Of a stretch of 44,262 nt of DNA, positions 35,059 through 42,892 are shown piece by piece. This stretch comes from Bacteroidota bacterium (GTDB taxonomy: Bacteria > Bacteroidota > Bacteroidia > UKL13-3): the NCBI GenBank assembly GCA_947460345.1, contig CANHGM010000024.1:1-44262 (forward strand). The letters are read 5' to 3'. Positions within the stretch are counted from its first letter, which is position 1. Each line of letters begins with the position of its first letter. The notes under the pieces were generated by a model. It was not told the origin of the DNA. It saw only the letters and a program-made list of their open reading frames with translations, and ran no database searches. The position numbers were made by a program, and so were the translations under genes.

Positions 35059-35994
35059 TTAAAACTTGTATAATAAAGCTATTGTTAAAGCCATCAAAGA
35101 AGCAACTGTAGCAGCCGTATATTCATCTATATTTGAATGTTTATTGGTATCCTGCCAGCTACTAGGAAGAGAAGTTCCTATGTGCCCAGGTTGATTAGGG
35201 ACATCTTTTGTTAAATCTTTATTTACAATATTAGGGGTCGTCTTACTTTTAAACACTTTCTCAGCCTCATAACCCCTAGAACCTAGGATGTTACTTACAG
35301 ATTGAAAGTAGTTAAAACATGTTGAAACATTTGGTAGAATAGCAGGTTTGTATTCAACACCTCTCCCAACATTGGCATCAACTAATACTAATAAATCTAC
35401 ATGTATTCCTTCTTGATTCAACTGAGCAACCAATTGAGTTGCAATTGCACCTCCAAAACTATACCCATAAATAACGAATGGTTGACCTTCGACATAATTT
35501 TCTCTCACCCAGTTAAGTGCTGCCTTATAAGAAGATTTTTCTTTAGTTGGCGAAGCCGTAGTTGCATCTTCTTTTGTCACATTTATCGTTTTAACCTTCG
35601 TATCAATTCCAGCTTCTTTAGTCTGAGATTTAACATCGTTTGCTATTCCTTGAACTGTTTCGCTTACTTCGCCTTTGTCGAACACATCTCCACCTCCAAT
35701 AATTAATGCCGCTTCAAGTCCATCCATATCTATAGCTTGAATTGGAGTATTACTTGCAAACTGGAAAGGTGTTAGTTCAGGATATTTTTTTGTAAGTGGA
35801 TCAACACTTAAAAATTTACAAATTGAAGAGTTATATATTCTAAAGCCATAATCTTGACTACCATTCTCATTATCTGTCTCCTTCCCATTAAAGGCATATC
35901 TATATTTATATATATACATCCCATTTTTCCCACTCTGTTTTTTAGAATAATATATACTCAGCTCTGGTTTATATATAAGTTTTTGGCAACCCAT
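35059..35994 (-). CDS. Orphan Rhs tip with alpha/beta-hydrolase (lipase-like) C-terminus (cassette 6)
   Basis: A protein of 311 residues. Residues 1-40 are the shared N-terminus. An Rhs core segment of a type unlike the other five follows (QDYGFRIYNSSICKFLSVDP, then TPFQFASNTPIQAIDMDGLE to about 94). The C-terminal domain has the nucleophile elbow GYSFGG (S179), LVLVDAN (D206) and PGHIGT (H271), a plausible Ser-Asp-His triad. A hydrophobic stretch near 292-308 could insert in membranes. It has no signal peptide and no N-terminal Rhs shell, so it cannot be delivered alone. A phospholipase-type toxin is likely. Confidence 0.8.
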   Translation of the reverse strand: MGCQKLIYKPELSIYYSKKQSGKNGMYIYKYRYAFNGKETDNENGSQDYGFRIYNSSICKFLSVDPLTKKYPELTPFQFASNTPIQAIDMDGLEAALIIGGGDVFDKGEVSETVQGIANDVKSQTKEAGIDTKVKTINVTKEDATTASPTKEKSSYKAALNWVRENYVEGQPFVIYGYSFGGAIATQLVAQLNQEGIHVDLLVLVDANVGRGVEYKPAILPNVSTCFNYFQSVSNILGSRGYEAEKVFKSKTTPNIVNKDLTKDVPNQPGHIGTSLPSSWQDTNKHSNIDEYTAATVASLMALTIALLYKF

Positions 35995-36154
35995 TTTTAT
36001 AAGTGCAAGATATATACTTTGATTTAATTATTCTGCAAGTGAACTAAGTTTACAATTTATTAGTTTGTATTTTTTAAACTATTAAAGTGATTTCAATCTG
36101 AAAATAATCGGATCACATAACTATAAACCAGCCGAAAACATTTCGGCGTGGGTT
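35878..36154 (-). repeat. Repeat block (hairpin, leader and 5' coding end) of cassette 6
   Basis: The block runs from the hairpin at 36126-36154 (GCCGAAA-ACA-TTTCGGC) through about 130 bp of leader into the first 115 nt of the tip gene. The leader just before the ATG (minus strand CTTGCACTTATAAAA) is shared with cassettes 2, 3 and 5, and the coding part is nearly identical across five cassettes. Confidence 0.8.
36126..36154. repeat. Cassette-end hairpin (between cassettes 5 and 6)
   Basis: GCCGAAA-ACA-TTTCGGC forms a perfect 7-bp stem, with partial outer arms AACC and GGTT. It lies 61 bp after the cassette 5 immunity stop. It lacks a T-run, so a structured repeat is at least as likely as a classic terminator. 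Confidence 0.8.
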
Positions 36155-36214
36155 GGGTCAAGGTTTGTATTTGTTATACAATCAGTTCAGAGATTGCATG
36201 ACAGTGTAAACAAC

Positions 36215-36670
36215 TTAAAAAGAGTCTCCTATATTTGAATTTTTTTTCTCACAGTTAACTAATTTTCTTAGTAACAAACTTTTTTTTCTTTTACTAATAA
36301 GGGTACTTCCATCTATATATTTTTTTACCTTTTCTTTAGTCATATTATATTCAGAAATAATCCCATTATTAACTAAAAGGAAGTTAAATGTACCTTTTCC
36401 AATTGCAATATACCAATATTGATATATAGTTGAAGTATCTGATATTCTTACTACATAACAATAATATGCCGAAGCTTTATTCTTATATACTTCTGATGAA
36501 ATTAAATCAGCAAACGTATCCCCATGTTGTGGCTTACAAAAGGAATTAACAAGCATTTTTCGAGAAATTAGTATAGTTTTATTAAGATTGTCTTTGGCTA
36601 TAAAAAAACACGAATCAAAAACACTTAAAAAAGTTATACCAACTAAAATTCCTATAATTCTATTTTTCAT
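36215..36670 (-). CDS. Exported protein, putative immunity to the protease tip (cassette 5)
   Basis: A protein of 151 residues with an N-terminal hydrophobic signal (IIGILVGITFLSVFDSCFF). A cysteine at its end could be lipidated, but the lipobox is poor. The rest is soluble, with a basic, lysine-rich C-terminal region. It overlaps the tip gene by 11 bp, so translation is coupled. No family recognised; assigned as immunity by position only. Confidence 0.65.
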   Translation of the reverse strand: MKNRIIGILVGITFLSVFDSCFFIAKDNLNKTILISRKMLVNSFCKPQHGDTFADLISSEVYKNKASAYYCYVVRISDTSTIYQYWYIAIGKGTFNFLLVNNGIISEYNMTKEKVKKYIDGSTLISKRKKSLLLRKLVNCEKKNSNIGDSF

Positions 36671-37643
36671 TCTTTTTTTGTCTATAGGTTTTAAAATCTG
36701 TTTTCAATTTATCTCCTTCTTCTTTAGTTTTTAAACCATACATAACCAAGTCATTTATAGCTCGATTATAAGCTCTGTTTACCCTCCAAGTTGAAATTTT
36801 TGAATCATAATTCCCTATCCATTTATCCATAGATGTTGATTTTTCAGGATGTAATATTGAGTATTGAAATCTACTAACTAATTCTCTTTGATTTGTTACA
36901 CCCCATGGATGATGTAAAAAATCTCGCATAACTCCTCCTTTTCTTATGTGACCTTTTTCATGAACTCCAATAGCATTTAATTTTTCTTCACTTTTTGCAC
37001 CCTGCATCCTATCTTTTTCCCCAACATCTTTTGTTGTAAACATAACAAGAAAATGGTGAAAAGCACCCGCACCCTTTGTTCCTACTCTATTGTTTTTGTC
37101 ATCTACAGCTTGGGTTTCAGCATGATTGTTTGTTTCTTTTCCATCAGGGTTTAATATTACTTCAACTTCTTTAAAAACAAACAAAAAAGGATCATTTAAA
37201 TAATCTTTTACAGCTTCAACTCCCTTAGGTGTAGTTAACATCGCAGAAAAAAGTTTATATGTGTGCTCGTCTGGTTGGCCATTTATAACCCAAGATTTCG
37301 CATCTCCATTATATGAAATGGTCACATCATTTCCGTCTATACCAATAACTTTATTACCGTCTATATCTCTAAAATAACACGGATTATTTAAAAAAGATGT
37401 ATAGCAAGAAATTGGCGCATAGTCGCTTTCATAGATATCTGGTTTGAACCACCTCCCCAATCTTCCATCATAAATCCTTGCTCCAAAGTCATAAGCATTA
37501 CCTTCGCCGTATATATCATTGTCAACTTCCTTACCATTAAAGGTGAATCTATATTTATATATATACATCCCATTTCTACCCTTCAATTTTTTAGAAGAAT
37601 AGATACCCAACTCTGGTTTATATTTAAGTTTTTGGCAACCCAT
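36660..37643 (-). CDS. Orphan Rhs tip with HExxH metallopeptidase C-terminus (cassette 5)
   Basis: A protein of 327 residues, the longest tip in the array. The shared N-terminus is followed by an Rhs core (YDFGARIYDGRLGRWFKPD to about 97, ending RDIDGNKV). The C-terminal domain has HEKGH at 228-232, a zinc-binding HExxH, with candidate third ligands downstream at H244/H245 or E254. The sequence around it (NAIGVHEKGHIRKGG) is not like the two M91-like tips of cassettes 1 and 4, so this is probably a different protease family. No secretion signal. Confidence 0.78.
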   Translation of the reverse strand: MGCQKLKYKPELGIYSSKKLKGRNGMYIYKYRFTFNGKEVDNDIYGEGNAYDFGARIYDGRLGRWFKPDIYESDYAPISCYTSFLNNPCYFRDIDGNKVIGIDGNDVTISYNGDAKSWVINGQPDEHTYKLFSAMLTTPKGVEAVKDYLNDPFLFVFKEVEVILNPDGKETNNHAETQAVDDKNNRVGTKGAGAFHHFLVMFTTKDVGEKDRMQGAKSEEKLNAIGVHEKGHIRKGGVMRDFLHHPWGVTNQRELVSRFQYSILHPEKSTSMDKWIGNYDSKISTWRVNRAYNRAINDLVMYGLKTKEEGDKLKTDFKTYRQKKNEK

Positions 37644-37747
37644 TTTTATAAGTGCAAGATATATAATTAGATTTAATTAATTTATATGTGAATAGTAATT
37701 ACAAATCACAAAACCAATAACCCGCCGAAAACATTTCGGCGTGGGTT
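37529..37747 (-). repeat. Repeat block of cassette 5
   Basis: Hairpin 37719-37747, a leader shortened by about 50 bp compared with cassettes 2, 3 and 6, and the first 115 nt of the tip gene. The last 25 bases before the ATG are shared with cassettes 2, 3 and 6. Confidence 0.78.
37719..37747. repeat. Cassette-end hairpin (between cassettes 4 and 5)
   Basis: AACCC-GCCGAAA-ACA-TTTCGGC-GT-GGGTT: both the inner 7-bp stem and the outer 5-bp arms pair, with a two-base bulge. It is the best-preserved copy and lies 16 bp after the cassette 4 immunity stop. Confidence 0.85.
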
Positions 37748-37762
37748 GGGATAAAGTAGCCA

Positions 37763-38296
37763 TCAGTTTTTTTTGCTTTTTCGTCCCAATTTCTTCTCCA
37801 TTTTTGACTTTTCTAACTCTTCTAACTCTAACTCTACTCCCTCAAAACCATCGTTACGTTTCAAATATATCCTATATTCCTTTTCTTCAATAATACTATT
37901 AATCAAATTCTGAATAAAAATTAGTTCGTATATGTAATACTCTTGAACAAGTATATACTTGTTCAAATTTTTGTATTTTATATTAAAATAGTAGGAATGA
38001 GGATGCTTAGGTCCACGGTTATTAATGTAGGATCTATGCAAAGTATCAAATCTAAATACATTAAATGAATCTGATAAACTCTTTAGAACATTATCTGTTA
38101 TACGATATACTTTAAGTAAACGAATTGTGTCTTTATTATCAATTGAAAACAATAAAAGACTATCATTTCTTATAATATATTGATATGGCGTTCCATCTTC
38201 ATTCAAACCACCCTCAATATGGACATAAACAGATGGACTTTGCCCATGAGTAATTCTACATAAACACAGTAGAAACATTAAACAGATCTTCTTCAT
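37763..38296 (-). CDS. Exported protein, putative immunity to the M91-like tip (cassette 4)
   Basis: A protein of 177 residues with a clear signal peptide (KKICLMFLLCLCRITHGQ). The mature part is mixed alpha/beta, rich in tyrosine, isoleucine and asparagine, and ends in an acidic-then-basic helix (ELEELEKSKMEKKLGRKSKK). It starts 1 bp after the tip gene. No family recognised. Export means it would protect the periplasm or outer membrane side. Confidence 0.68.
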   Translation of the reverse strand: MKKICLMFLLCLCRITHGQSPSVYVHIEGGLNEDGTPYQYIIRNDSLLLFSIDNKDTIRLLKVYRITDNVLKSLSDSFNVFRFDTLHRSYINNRGPKHPHSYYFNIKYKNLNKYILVQEYYIYELIFIQNLINSIIEEKEYRIYLKRNDGFEGVELELEELEKSKMEKKLGRKSKKN

Positions 38297-38297
38297 T

Positions 38298-39242
38298 TTA
38301 TTTCTTTTTTGGAATTACTCTATCTGCTTCACCTTGTTCTTCACGAACTATGTTTTCCTCCTTTCGTGTTCTCACTTCTTCAGGAAGTTGATATCGACTA
38401 GAACCATCCGCTTTCTTTCCATCAGGATCTATATATTGAGCTGGATGTGGTATACGTTTACCTGTTTTCAAATTATATTCGCCTTTATAAAAGATTCCCT
38501 TAAATCCATGAAGAGCATGTTTCAATTCATGAAATAACCCTATCCACGGAGATCTTTTCCTATTCCCTTTAGTATTTAATCCACCCGTCATTTTGTTTGG
38601 ATTATAAAATACTGTCATATTAGCTGGCTTACCTTTTCTTGCTGCCCTTTCATCTTCAGGCTGGTCAGTATCTGTGTGATTGCCATCGTCTTTGGACTCA
38701 ACTACTGTGACGGTTTTCTCCGAAGTTATTAATGAGTTTACATTTTTTGTTCCATATCGCTTTTTATTCGCATTGTCTGCCGTTCCAATTTTAACAGTTT
38801 GACCTACCAGATCATTGGAATTATTTAACATTTGATTAAATATTTTTTCAGTGACAACCATTCCGTCTGGTAACATTACAAGATTCTCATTTGTAAGTTT
38901 TTGAAGATGCTGGAATGTCTTTTCTTTAAATTCTGGAGAACCACTGATAATAACAACCTTACCATCAGGATCAACAGCTATTAATGGCATATTCGCCACA
39001 AAGACATAAGGACCAAATTCAGCATACTTCTCTTGCAAAGGATCACAACTCAACCACCTCCCCAATCTACCATCATAAATCCTCGCACCAAAGTCATAAT
39101 CTCCTTCTGCTATATCGCTTTCTGATTCTTTCCCATTAAATCTATATCTATATTTATATATATACATCCCATTTCTCCTCTTCATTTTTTTAGAAGAATA
39201 TATACTCTGCTTAGGTTTATATATAAGTTTTTGACAGACCAT
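38298..39242 (-). CDS. Orphan Rhs tip with M91-like metallopeptidase C-terminus (cassette 4)
   Basis: A protein of 314 residues. The N-terminus is the divergent MVCQKLIYKPKQ form. The core reads YDFGARIYDGRLGRWLSCDP and ends DPDGKV near 95. The C-terminal domain has HELKH at 238-242 in GLFHELKHALHG, and a downstream segment RTRKEENIVREE that supplies a candidate glutamate ligand (E295/E296). This order matches peptidase family M91 (NleD-like), already known among polymorphic toxins. Unlike its neighbours it lacks the shared leader upstream of its ATG. Confidence 0.82.
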   Translation of the reverse strand: MVCQKLIYKPKQSIYSSKKMKRRNGMYIYKYRYRFNGKESESDIAEGDYDFGARIYDGRLGRWLSCDPLQEKYAEFGPYVFVANMPLIAVDPDGKVVIISGSPEFKEKTFQHLQKLTNENLVMLPDGMVVTEKIFNQMLNNSNDLVGQTVKIGTADNANKKRYGTKNVNSLITSEKTVTVVESKDDGNHTDTDQPEDERAARKGKPANMTVFYNPNKMTGGLNTKGNRKRSPWIGLFHELKHALHGFKGIFYKGEYNLKTGKRIPHPAQYIDPDGKKADGSSRYQLPEEVRTRKEENIVREEQGEADRVIPKKK

Positions 39243-39260
39243 TTAGAATTACAATGATAC

Positions 39261-39293
39261 AAAAAAACTCTTCGTATATGGAGGAGTTTTTTT
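39261..39293. terminator. Terminator after cassette 3
   Basis: AAAAAAACTC and GAGTTTTTTT form a 10-bp inverted repeat around a 13-nt loop, able to act in both directions. It replaces the usual hairpin and leader in the spacer between cassettes 3 and 4. Confidence 0.7.
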
Positions 39294-39367
39294 GATGATT
39301 TTGTTTGTTTTAATTTGGGGAAATTCCAATTTAGAAAGAATTTAGAAGGTGTAGTGGTAAACAAACA

Positions 39368-40111
39368 TTATTTATTCCTTGCTTTCCCCTTTTTATTATA
39401 GTATTCTGTTTTGACTAATTTTTCTTTTTCAAAATAAAAGATTTTTTCAATTCTATAAGGTTTCTTTTTAGTATATACAATTCGTTTTTTTAGAAGTGTG
39501 TTGTCATAGAAATTTTCAATACATATCATATCCTTATAAAATTTCATTTCTTTACAAAGAGAATCATTTATATATATAGCATAAACTTTATTCCAAACTG
39601 ATGGCAAATAGGTTTTAATGGTATCAATTTTATCAACAGCCTTATTTTCCCAACTGACATTAGAATCAACAAATAATTCTATATAATTGCTGTCAGTATT
39701 TCCTTCGTTGTATTTTATACGCGATGTAATTTCACCTCTTGTGTTAAAAGTAGTTGTTATGCCATTCAATATCCCATTAGTATAGTTAATTTCAGCTCTC
39801 CTCTCTCCATTTTCCCAATAAGAAACAGATAAACTATCTAAAATACCCTTTTTGTAAAATCCCTTCTCTGAAATTTGCCCATTAAACCAATAATTCTCGA
39901 AATATCCATTTAGAGTATCATTTAAATAATGCTGCTTGGAAATAATGGTACTATCCTGTCTATCATAGAAAAACCAAAGTCCTTGTCTCCCATTATGATC
40001 TATTTTATTAATAGTGGACAGGTCTACTCGAATATCCTTAAGTTTAATTTGACCTTTTGATAATCCAAAACTTTGAATTAAAATAAATACTATAAAAATC
40101 TTTTTATTCAT
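39368..40111 (-). CDS. Exported MORN-variant (YwqK-like) protein, putative immunity (cassette 3)
   Basis: A protein of 247 residues with a signal peptide (FIVFILIQSFGLSKGQ). The mature part has a series of short repeats of the MORN-variant type: GLWFFYDRQDSTI, GYFENYWFNGQISEKGFYKK, SLSVSYWENGERRAEINYTN and GITTTFNTRGEITSRIKYNE. This family (COG2849, YwqK) is often annotated as an antitoxin component and is found next to polymorphic toxins. It follows the tip gene after 3 bp, which fits an immunity role. Confidence 0.78.
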   Translation of the reverse strand: MNKKIFIVFILIQSFGLSKGQIKLKDIRVDLSTINKIDHNGRQGLWFFYDRQDSTIISKQHYLNDTLNGYFENYWFNGQISEKGFYKKGILDSLSVSYWENGERRAEINYTNGILNGITTTFNTRGEITSRIKYNEGNTDSNYIELFVDSNVSWENKAVDKIDTIKTYLPSVWNKVYAIYINDSLCKEMKFYKDMICIENFYDNTLLKKRIVYTKKKPYRIEKIFYFEKEKLVKTEYYNKKGKARNK

Positions 40112-40114
40112 TTT

Positions 40115-41062
40115 TTATCGTGGCATCTGGCCAATCACCATAGGCATAGGTTTTAAAGCAGGCGCACTTGTTATTTGAATGTTGAGTTGCCAGTTATCTT
40201 GTGTAGCATTTGGATTGGAATTTAATACAGAATATTGAATCTGTCCTGTATTTGCTGGGGTAATATTTATTGGAGGAGGACTAAACACACCACCGCCCAA
40301 AGCCCCTCCTGGATTAGCTATCATACCGCCAGTAGTGGCTATATTTGATGTCGCGCCAGTAGCAGGATTTACGGTAGATACTGTTAATGCATTAGGTGCT
40401 GCTAAAGGATCAAATTGAACGGTTACTGTGGAGCCAGGAGGAGCCGTTATCCCTGTATTAACATTGTTTGTCATTGCCGCAGTCGCTGGTCTATTATTAA
40501 GCACTGGAACATTTGTTACAGTTACGTCATAAGCTTTAATTCCAATAACTTCTTTAGATTTTACTCCGGCTGAGTTTTTATAATTTTGACCAGCGTTGGT
40601 ACCACCAAGAGCAAAGTGTAACCAGCGTTTATTTTGATATTTTATGGCCAGTCTATCTGCCTCTGCCTGTACCTGTTCAGGTGTTGCTCCATTTGCTTCT
40701 AAGCTACGTAATTTTTTGGTTACTTTTTTATCAAATTTTCGTTGAGCCCTTCCCGTGGCGGTACCTGGTTCTCCAACATCGCCCAATGGATCAGACATCC
40801 AAATTGGATTGTCTTTATTTACAGCATATAAACTTTCCCAAGCCACAGGTTTTGGGTCTAAATTATATCTTCTACCCAACCTAGTATCATACTCCCAAAA
40901 CAATGCTGTATTAGTATTCCCATCCCCTGCAACATCATCGTCCCTCTCTTGCCCATTAAAGGCATATCTATATTTATATATATAAATCCCATTTCTCCCT
41001 CTCAATTTTTTAGAAGAATATATACTCAACTCTGGTTTATATATAAGTTTTGGGCAACCCAT
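40115..41062 (-). CDS. Orphan Rhs tip with unrecognised Ala/Pro/Thr-rich C-terminus (cassette 3)
   Basis: A protein of 315 residues. The shared N-terminus leads into the second core type (ALFWEYDTRLGRRYNLDP, ending MSDPLGDVG near 97). Next comes a basic helical segment (RAQRKFDKKVTKKLRSLEAN), then a low-complexity tail rich in alanine, proline, threonine and asparagine (about 180-315), with no cysteine or histidine cluster and no known catalytic motif. It may be a pore-forming, structural or surface-binding tip, or a degenerate one. The intact frame and adjacent YwqK-like gene favour a working module. Confidence 0.7.
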   Translation of the reverse strand: MGCPKLIYKPELSIYSSKKLRGRNGIYIYKYRYAFNGQERDDDVAGDGNTNTALFWEYDTRLGRRYNLDPKPVAWESLYAVNKDNPIWMSDPLGDVGEPGTATGRAQRKFDKKVTKKLRSLEANGATPEQVQAEADRLAIKYQNKRWLHFALGGTNAGQNYKNSAGVKSKEVIGIKAYDVTVTNVPVLNNRPATAAMTNNVNTGITAPPGSTVTVQFDPLAAPNALTVSTVNPATGATSNIATTGGMIANPGGALGGGVFSPPPINITPANTGQIQYSVLNSNPNATQDNWQLNIQITSAPALKPMPMVIGQMPR

Positions 41063-41210
41063 TTTTATAAGTGCAAGATATATACTTTGATTTAATTAAT
41101 ATTCATGTGAATAGTCTTTTCAATTCATTAGTTTATATTTTATAAGCTATTTAAAAGTGATTACAAATAAAAAAACATTAACACGCCGAAATTATTTCGG
41201 CAGGGGTTAA
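40948..41210 (-). repeat. Repeat block of cassette 3
   Basis: Hairpin 41178-41210, about 115 bp of leader and the first 115 nt of the tip gene. The leader closest to the ATG is identical to that of cassette 6 over about 40 bases. Confidence 0.8.
41178..41210. repeat. Cassette-end hairpin (between cassettes 2 and 3)
   Basis: GCCGAAA-TTA-TTTCGGC inner stem with outer arms TTAAC and GTTAA. The outer arms differ in sequence from the copies at 36126 and 37719 but still pair. It lies 12 bp after the cassette 2 immunity stop. Confidence 0.82.
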
Positions 41211-41221
41211 GGATTTCTTAT

Positions 41222-41779
41222 TTAATCTCTTCTATCTTTTCTTGAAAAGCCACGTACTTTTATAAATTGCCAATTACCATCTGACTTTTTTTTACGGAAA
41301 TATAATAGGTGATGACTATCTAATGAGTATTTCCCAAATGTACTTATATTAAAAAAGTCTAGCTTTCTTACTTCTAAAGAAAAAACTATAGAATCACTTG
41401 ATACTTCATAAATCATTGGTACATATATATAGAAAGTTGAGTCTTTATATTTTGACATAAACTTATATAGTTCTTGATTATTCCTTAGTAAAACCAGTTT
41501 TACGGTATCTGTTTTATCAAAATGGTTAAATACTACAAATGAATCTTTTATAATTATATAGTTTACATTTTCAGTATATATTATAAATTTATTGTTTGCT
41601 TGAAGCAACCTATTGCCAAGATGGTCAATTGGTTTTTCAAGTTTAATCTCTGGAATGCAGTCATATTCAAGATCATTCTTTACTAAATCGCTTAATTTGA
41701 TCCTTTGTGCAAATCCATTATTAATATCCATTATTAATATAAGGATGAACAATAAGTTTTGGTTTATTTTATACTTCAT
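41222..41779 (-). CDS. Exported protein, putative immunity to the JAMM-like tip (cassette 2)
   Basis: A protein of 185 residues with a signal peptide (LLFILILIMDINNGFAQ). The mature part is beta-rich with many aromatic and charged residues (FIIYTENVNYIIIKDSFVVF) and a basic C-terminus (KVRGFSRKDRRD). Its ATG overlaps the stop of the tip gene (ATGA). No family recognised; assigned as immunity by position and coupling. Confidence 0.66.
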   Translation of the reverse strand: MKYKINQNLLFILILIMDINNGFAQRIKLSDLVKNDLEYDCIPEIKLEKPIDHLGNRLLQANNKFIIYTENVNYIIIKDSFVVFNHFDKTDTVKLVLLRNNQELYKFMSKYKDSTFYIYVPMIYEVSSDSIVFSLEVRKLDFFNISTFGKYSLDSHHLLYFRKKKSDGNWQFIKVRGFSRKDRRD

Positions 41780-42714
41780 GGTTTAGATGGTGGAGGCGTA
41801 TTTATTGACGCTTTCTTCAAAGCATCAATTGTAGTCATTCCTATGGTTTTATCACTTGTATAAAATCTTACGACTTTTTTAGTGTTGGTTTTATCATCTC
41901 GATCGTATTCATCACCAACTATAATACTTGGCTTTAAGTCACCAGATCCAAAATCAAAATTTTCTAATTCCTTTCTTCTGTCAATATCATTTTTGCTTGG
42001 ATCCGTATTACTATATACATTAGATGTTTCATTGTCAGTAGTGTTATGCGAATGTATCTCTCTTGTTATTATTTCTCCTTTGTTTATTGCTTCCTGCTTT
42101 GGCTTTGACATGTTTATAAATTCCTCAGACCCAGGTTCTGCATCTCGAGCAATCTCTTTACTCTTTCCAAGATTTGTTGAAATTATTGTACCATTTTCCT
42201 TTCCAGTTATTTCAGATTCATTATATGCTTCTTCTACCCTTTGAATTTCAATTTTACTTGGAACTTCTAATATATCATCAAATTTCTGTTCATTCATGGT
42301 TAATCCTTTACTAGTATTTGTATACTCAATAACAGCTTGTTCTGTTTCAATTGAAAATACCATCTTCTTAATGTTGTTTTTCACACCATCTGATGCTATC
42401 CAGTTTCCTTCTTTATTGTAATAATCAGTATTCCCTAGAGGGTCAACATAAATTATAGGGTTGTTATTAAAACTTTGATAAATAGAAAGGTGATGCTTAA
42501 CAATAGGATCCATATTCCACCTTCTTCCCAACCTTGTATCATACTCCCAATACATTGCTGTATTTATATTTCCCTCACCCGCTACCTCATCATCTTTCTC
42601 CTGTCCATTAAAGCTAAATCTATAATTATATATATACATCCCATTTCTCCTCTTCGATTTTTTAGAAGAATAGATACCTAGCACTGGTTTATATATAAGT
42701 TTTTGGCAACCCAT
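41776..42714 (-). CDS. Orphan Rhs tip with JAMM-like metallopeptidase C-terminus (cassette 2)
   Basis: A protein of 312 residues. The shared N-terminus is followed by the second core type (AMYWEYDTRLGRRWNMDP, ending YVDPLGNTD near 97), also used by cassette 3. The C-terminal domain has REIHSHN (H221, H223) and, after 16 more residues, PSKNDIDRR (S240, D243), which fits the HxH...S..D pattern of JAB/JAMM zinc peptidases with a longer than usual spacing. A candidate catalytic glutamate lies near 161-170. JAB-like tips are known among polymorphic toxins. Ends in a proline-rich tail. Confidence 0.7.
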   Translation of the reverse strand: MGCQKLIYKPVLGIYSSKKSKRRNGMYIYNYRFSFNGQEKDDEVAGEGNINTAMYWEYDTRLGRRWNMDPIVKHHLSIYQSFNNNPIIYVDPLGNTDYYNKEGNWIASDGVKNNIKKMVFSIETEQAVIEYTNTSKGLTMNEQKFDDILEVPSKIEIQRVEEAYNESEITGKENGTIISTNLGKSKEIARDAEPGSEEFINMSKPKQEAINKGEIITREIHSHNTTDNETSNVYSNTDPSKNDIDRRKELENFDFGSGDLKPSIIVGDEYDRDDKTNTKKVVRFYTSDKTIGMTTIDALKKASINTPPPSKP

Positions 42715-42869
42715 TTTTATAAGTGCAAGATATATACTTTGAATTAATTATTCTGTAAGTGAATGGTATTTATAATTCATTAATTTATATTTTTTTGAGC
42801 TATTTAAAGTGATTGTAATCGGATCACAAAATCAATAACCTATCGAAATCATAGCGGCGAAGGCTGGGT
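42600..42869 (-). repeat. Repeat block of cassette 2
   Basis: A decayed hairpin (42837-42869), about 120 bp of leader and the first 115 nt of the tip gene. The leader shares long stretches with that of cassette 6, including AAAGTGATT and ATCGGATCACA, so these two spacers are the closest pair. Confidence 0.75.
42837..42869. repeat. Degenerate cassette-end hairpin (between cassettes 1 and 2)
   Basis: TATCGAAATCATAGCGGCG stands where the other spacers have GCCGAAA-N3-TTTCGGC. Flanking AACC and TGGGT are kept but the inner stem no longer pairs well. It lies 24 bp after the cassette 1 immunity stop. Confidence 0.55.
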
Positions 42870-42892
42870 AGTTTTTTTCAAATACTTCCTAG

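Noticed and set aside
36126..42869. Cassette-end hairpins as integron attC sites
   Set aside because: The one-strand cassette order and end hairpins invite the comparison, and one copy has GTTGGGT on one side, but the matching RYYYAAC arm is missing, the other copies do not fit, and no integrase is present.
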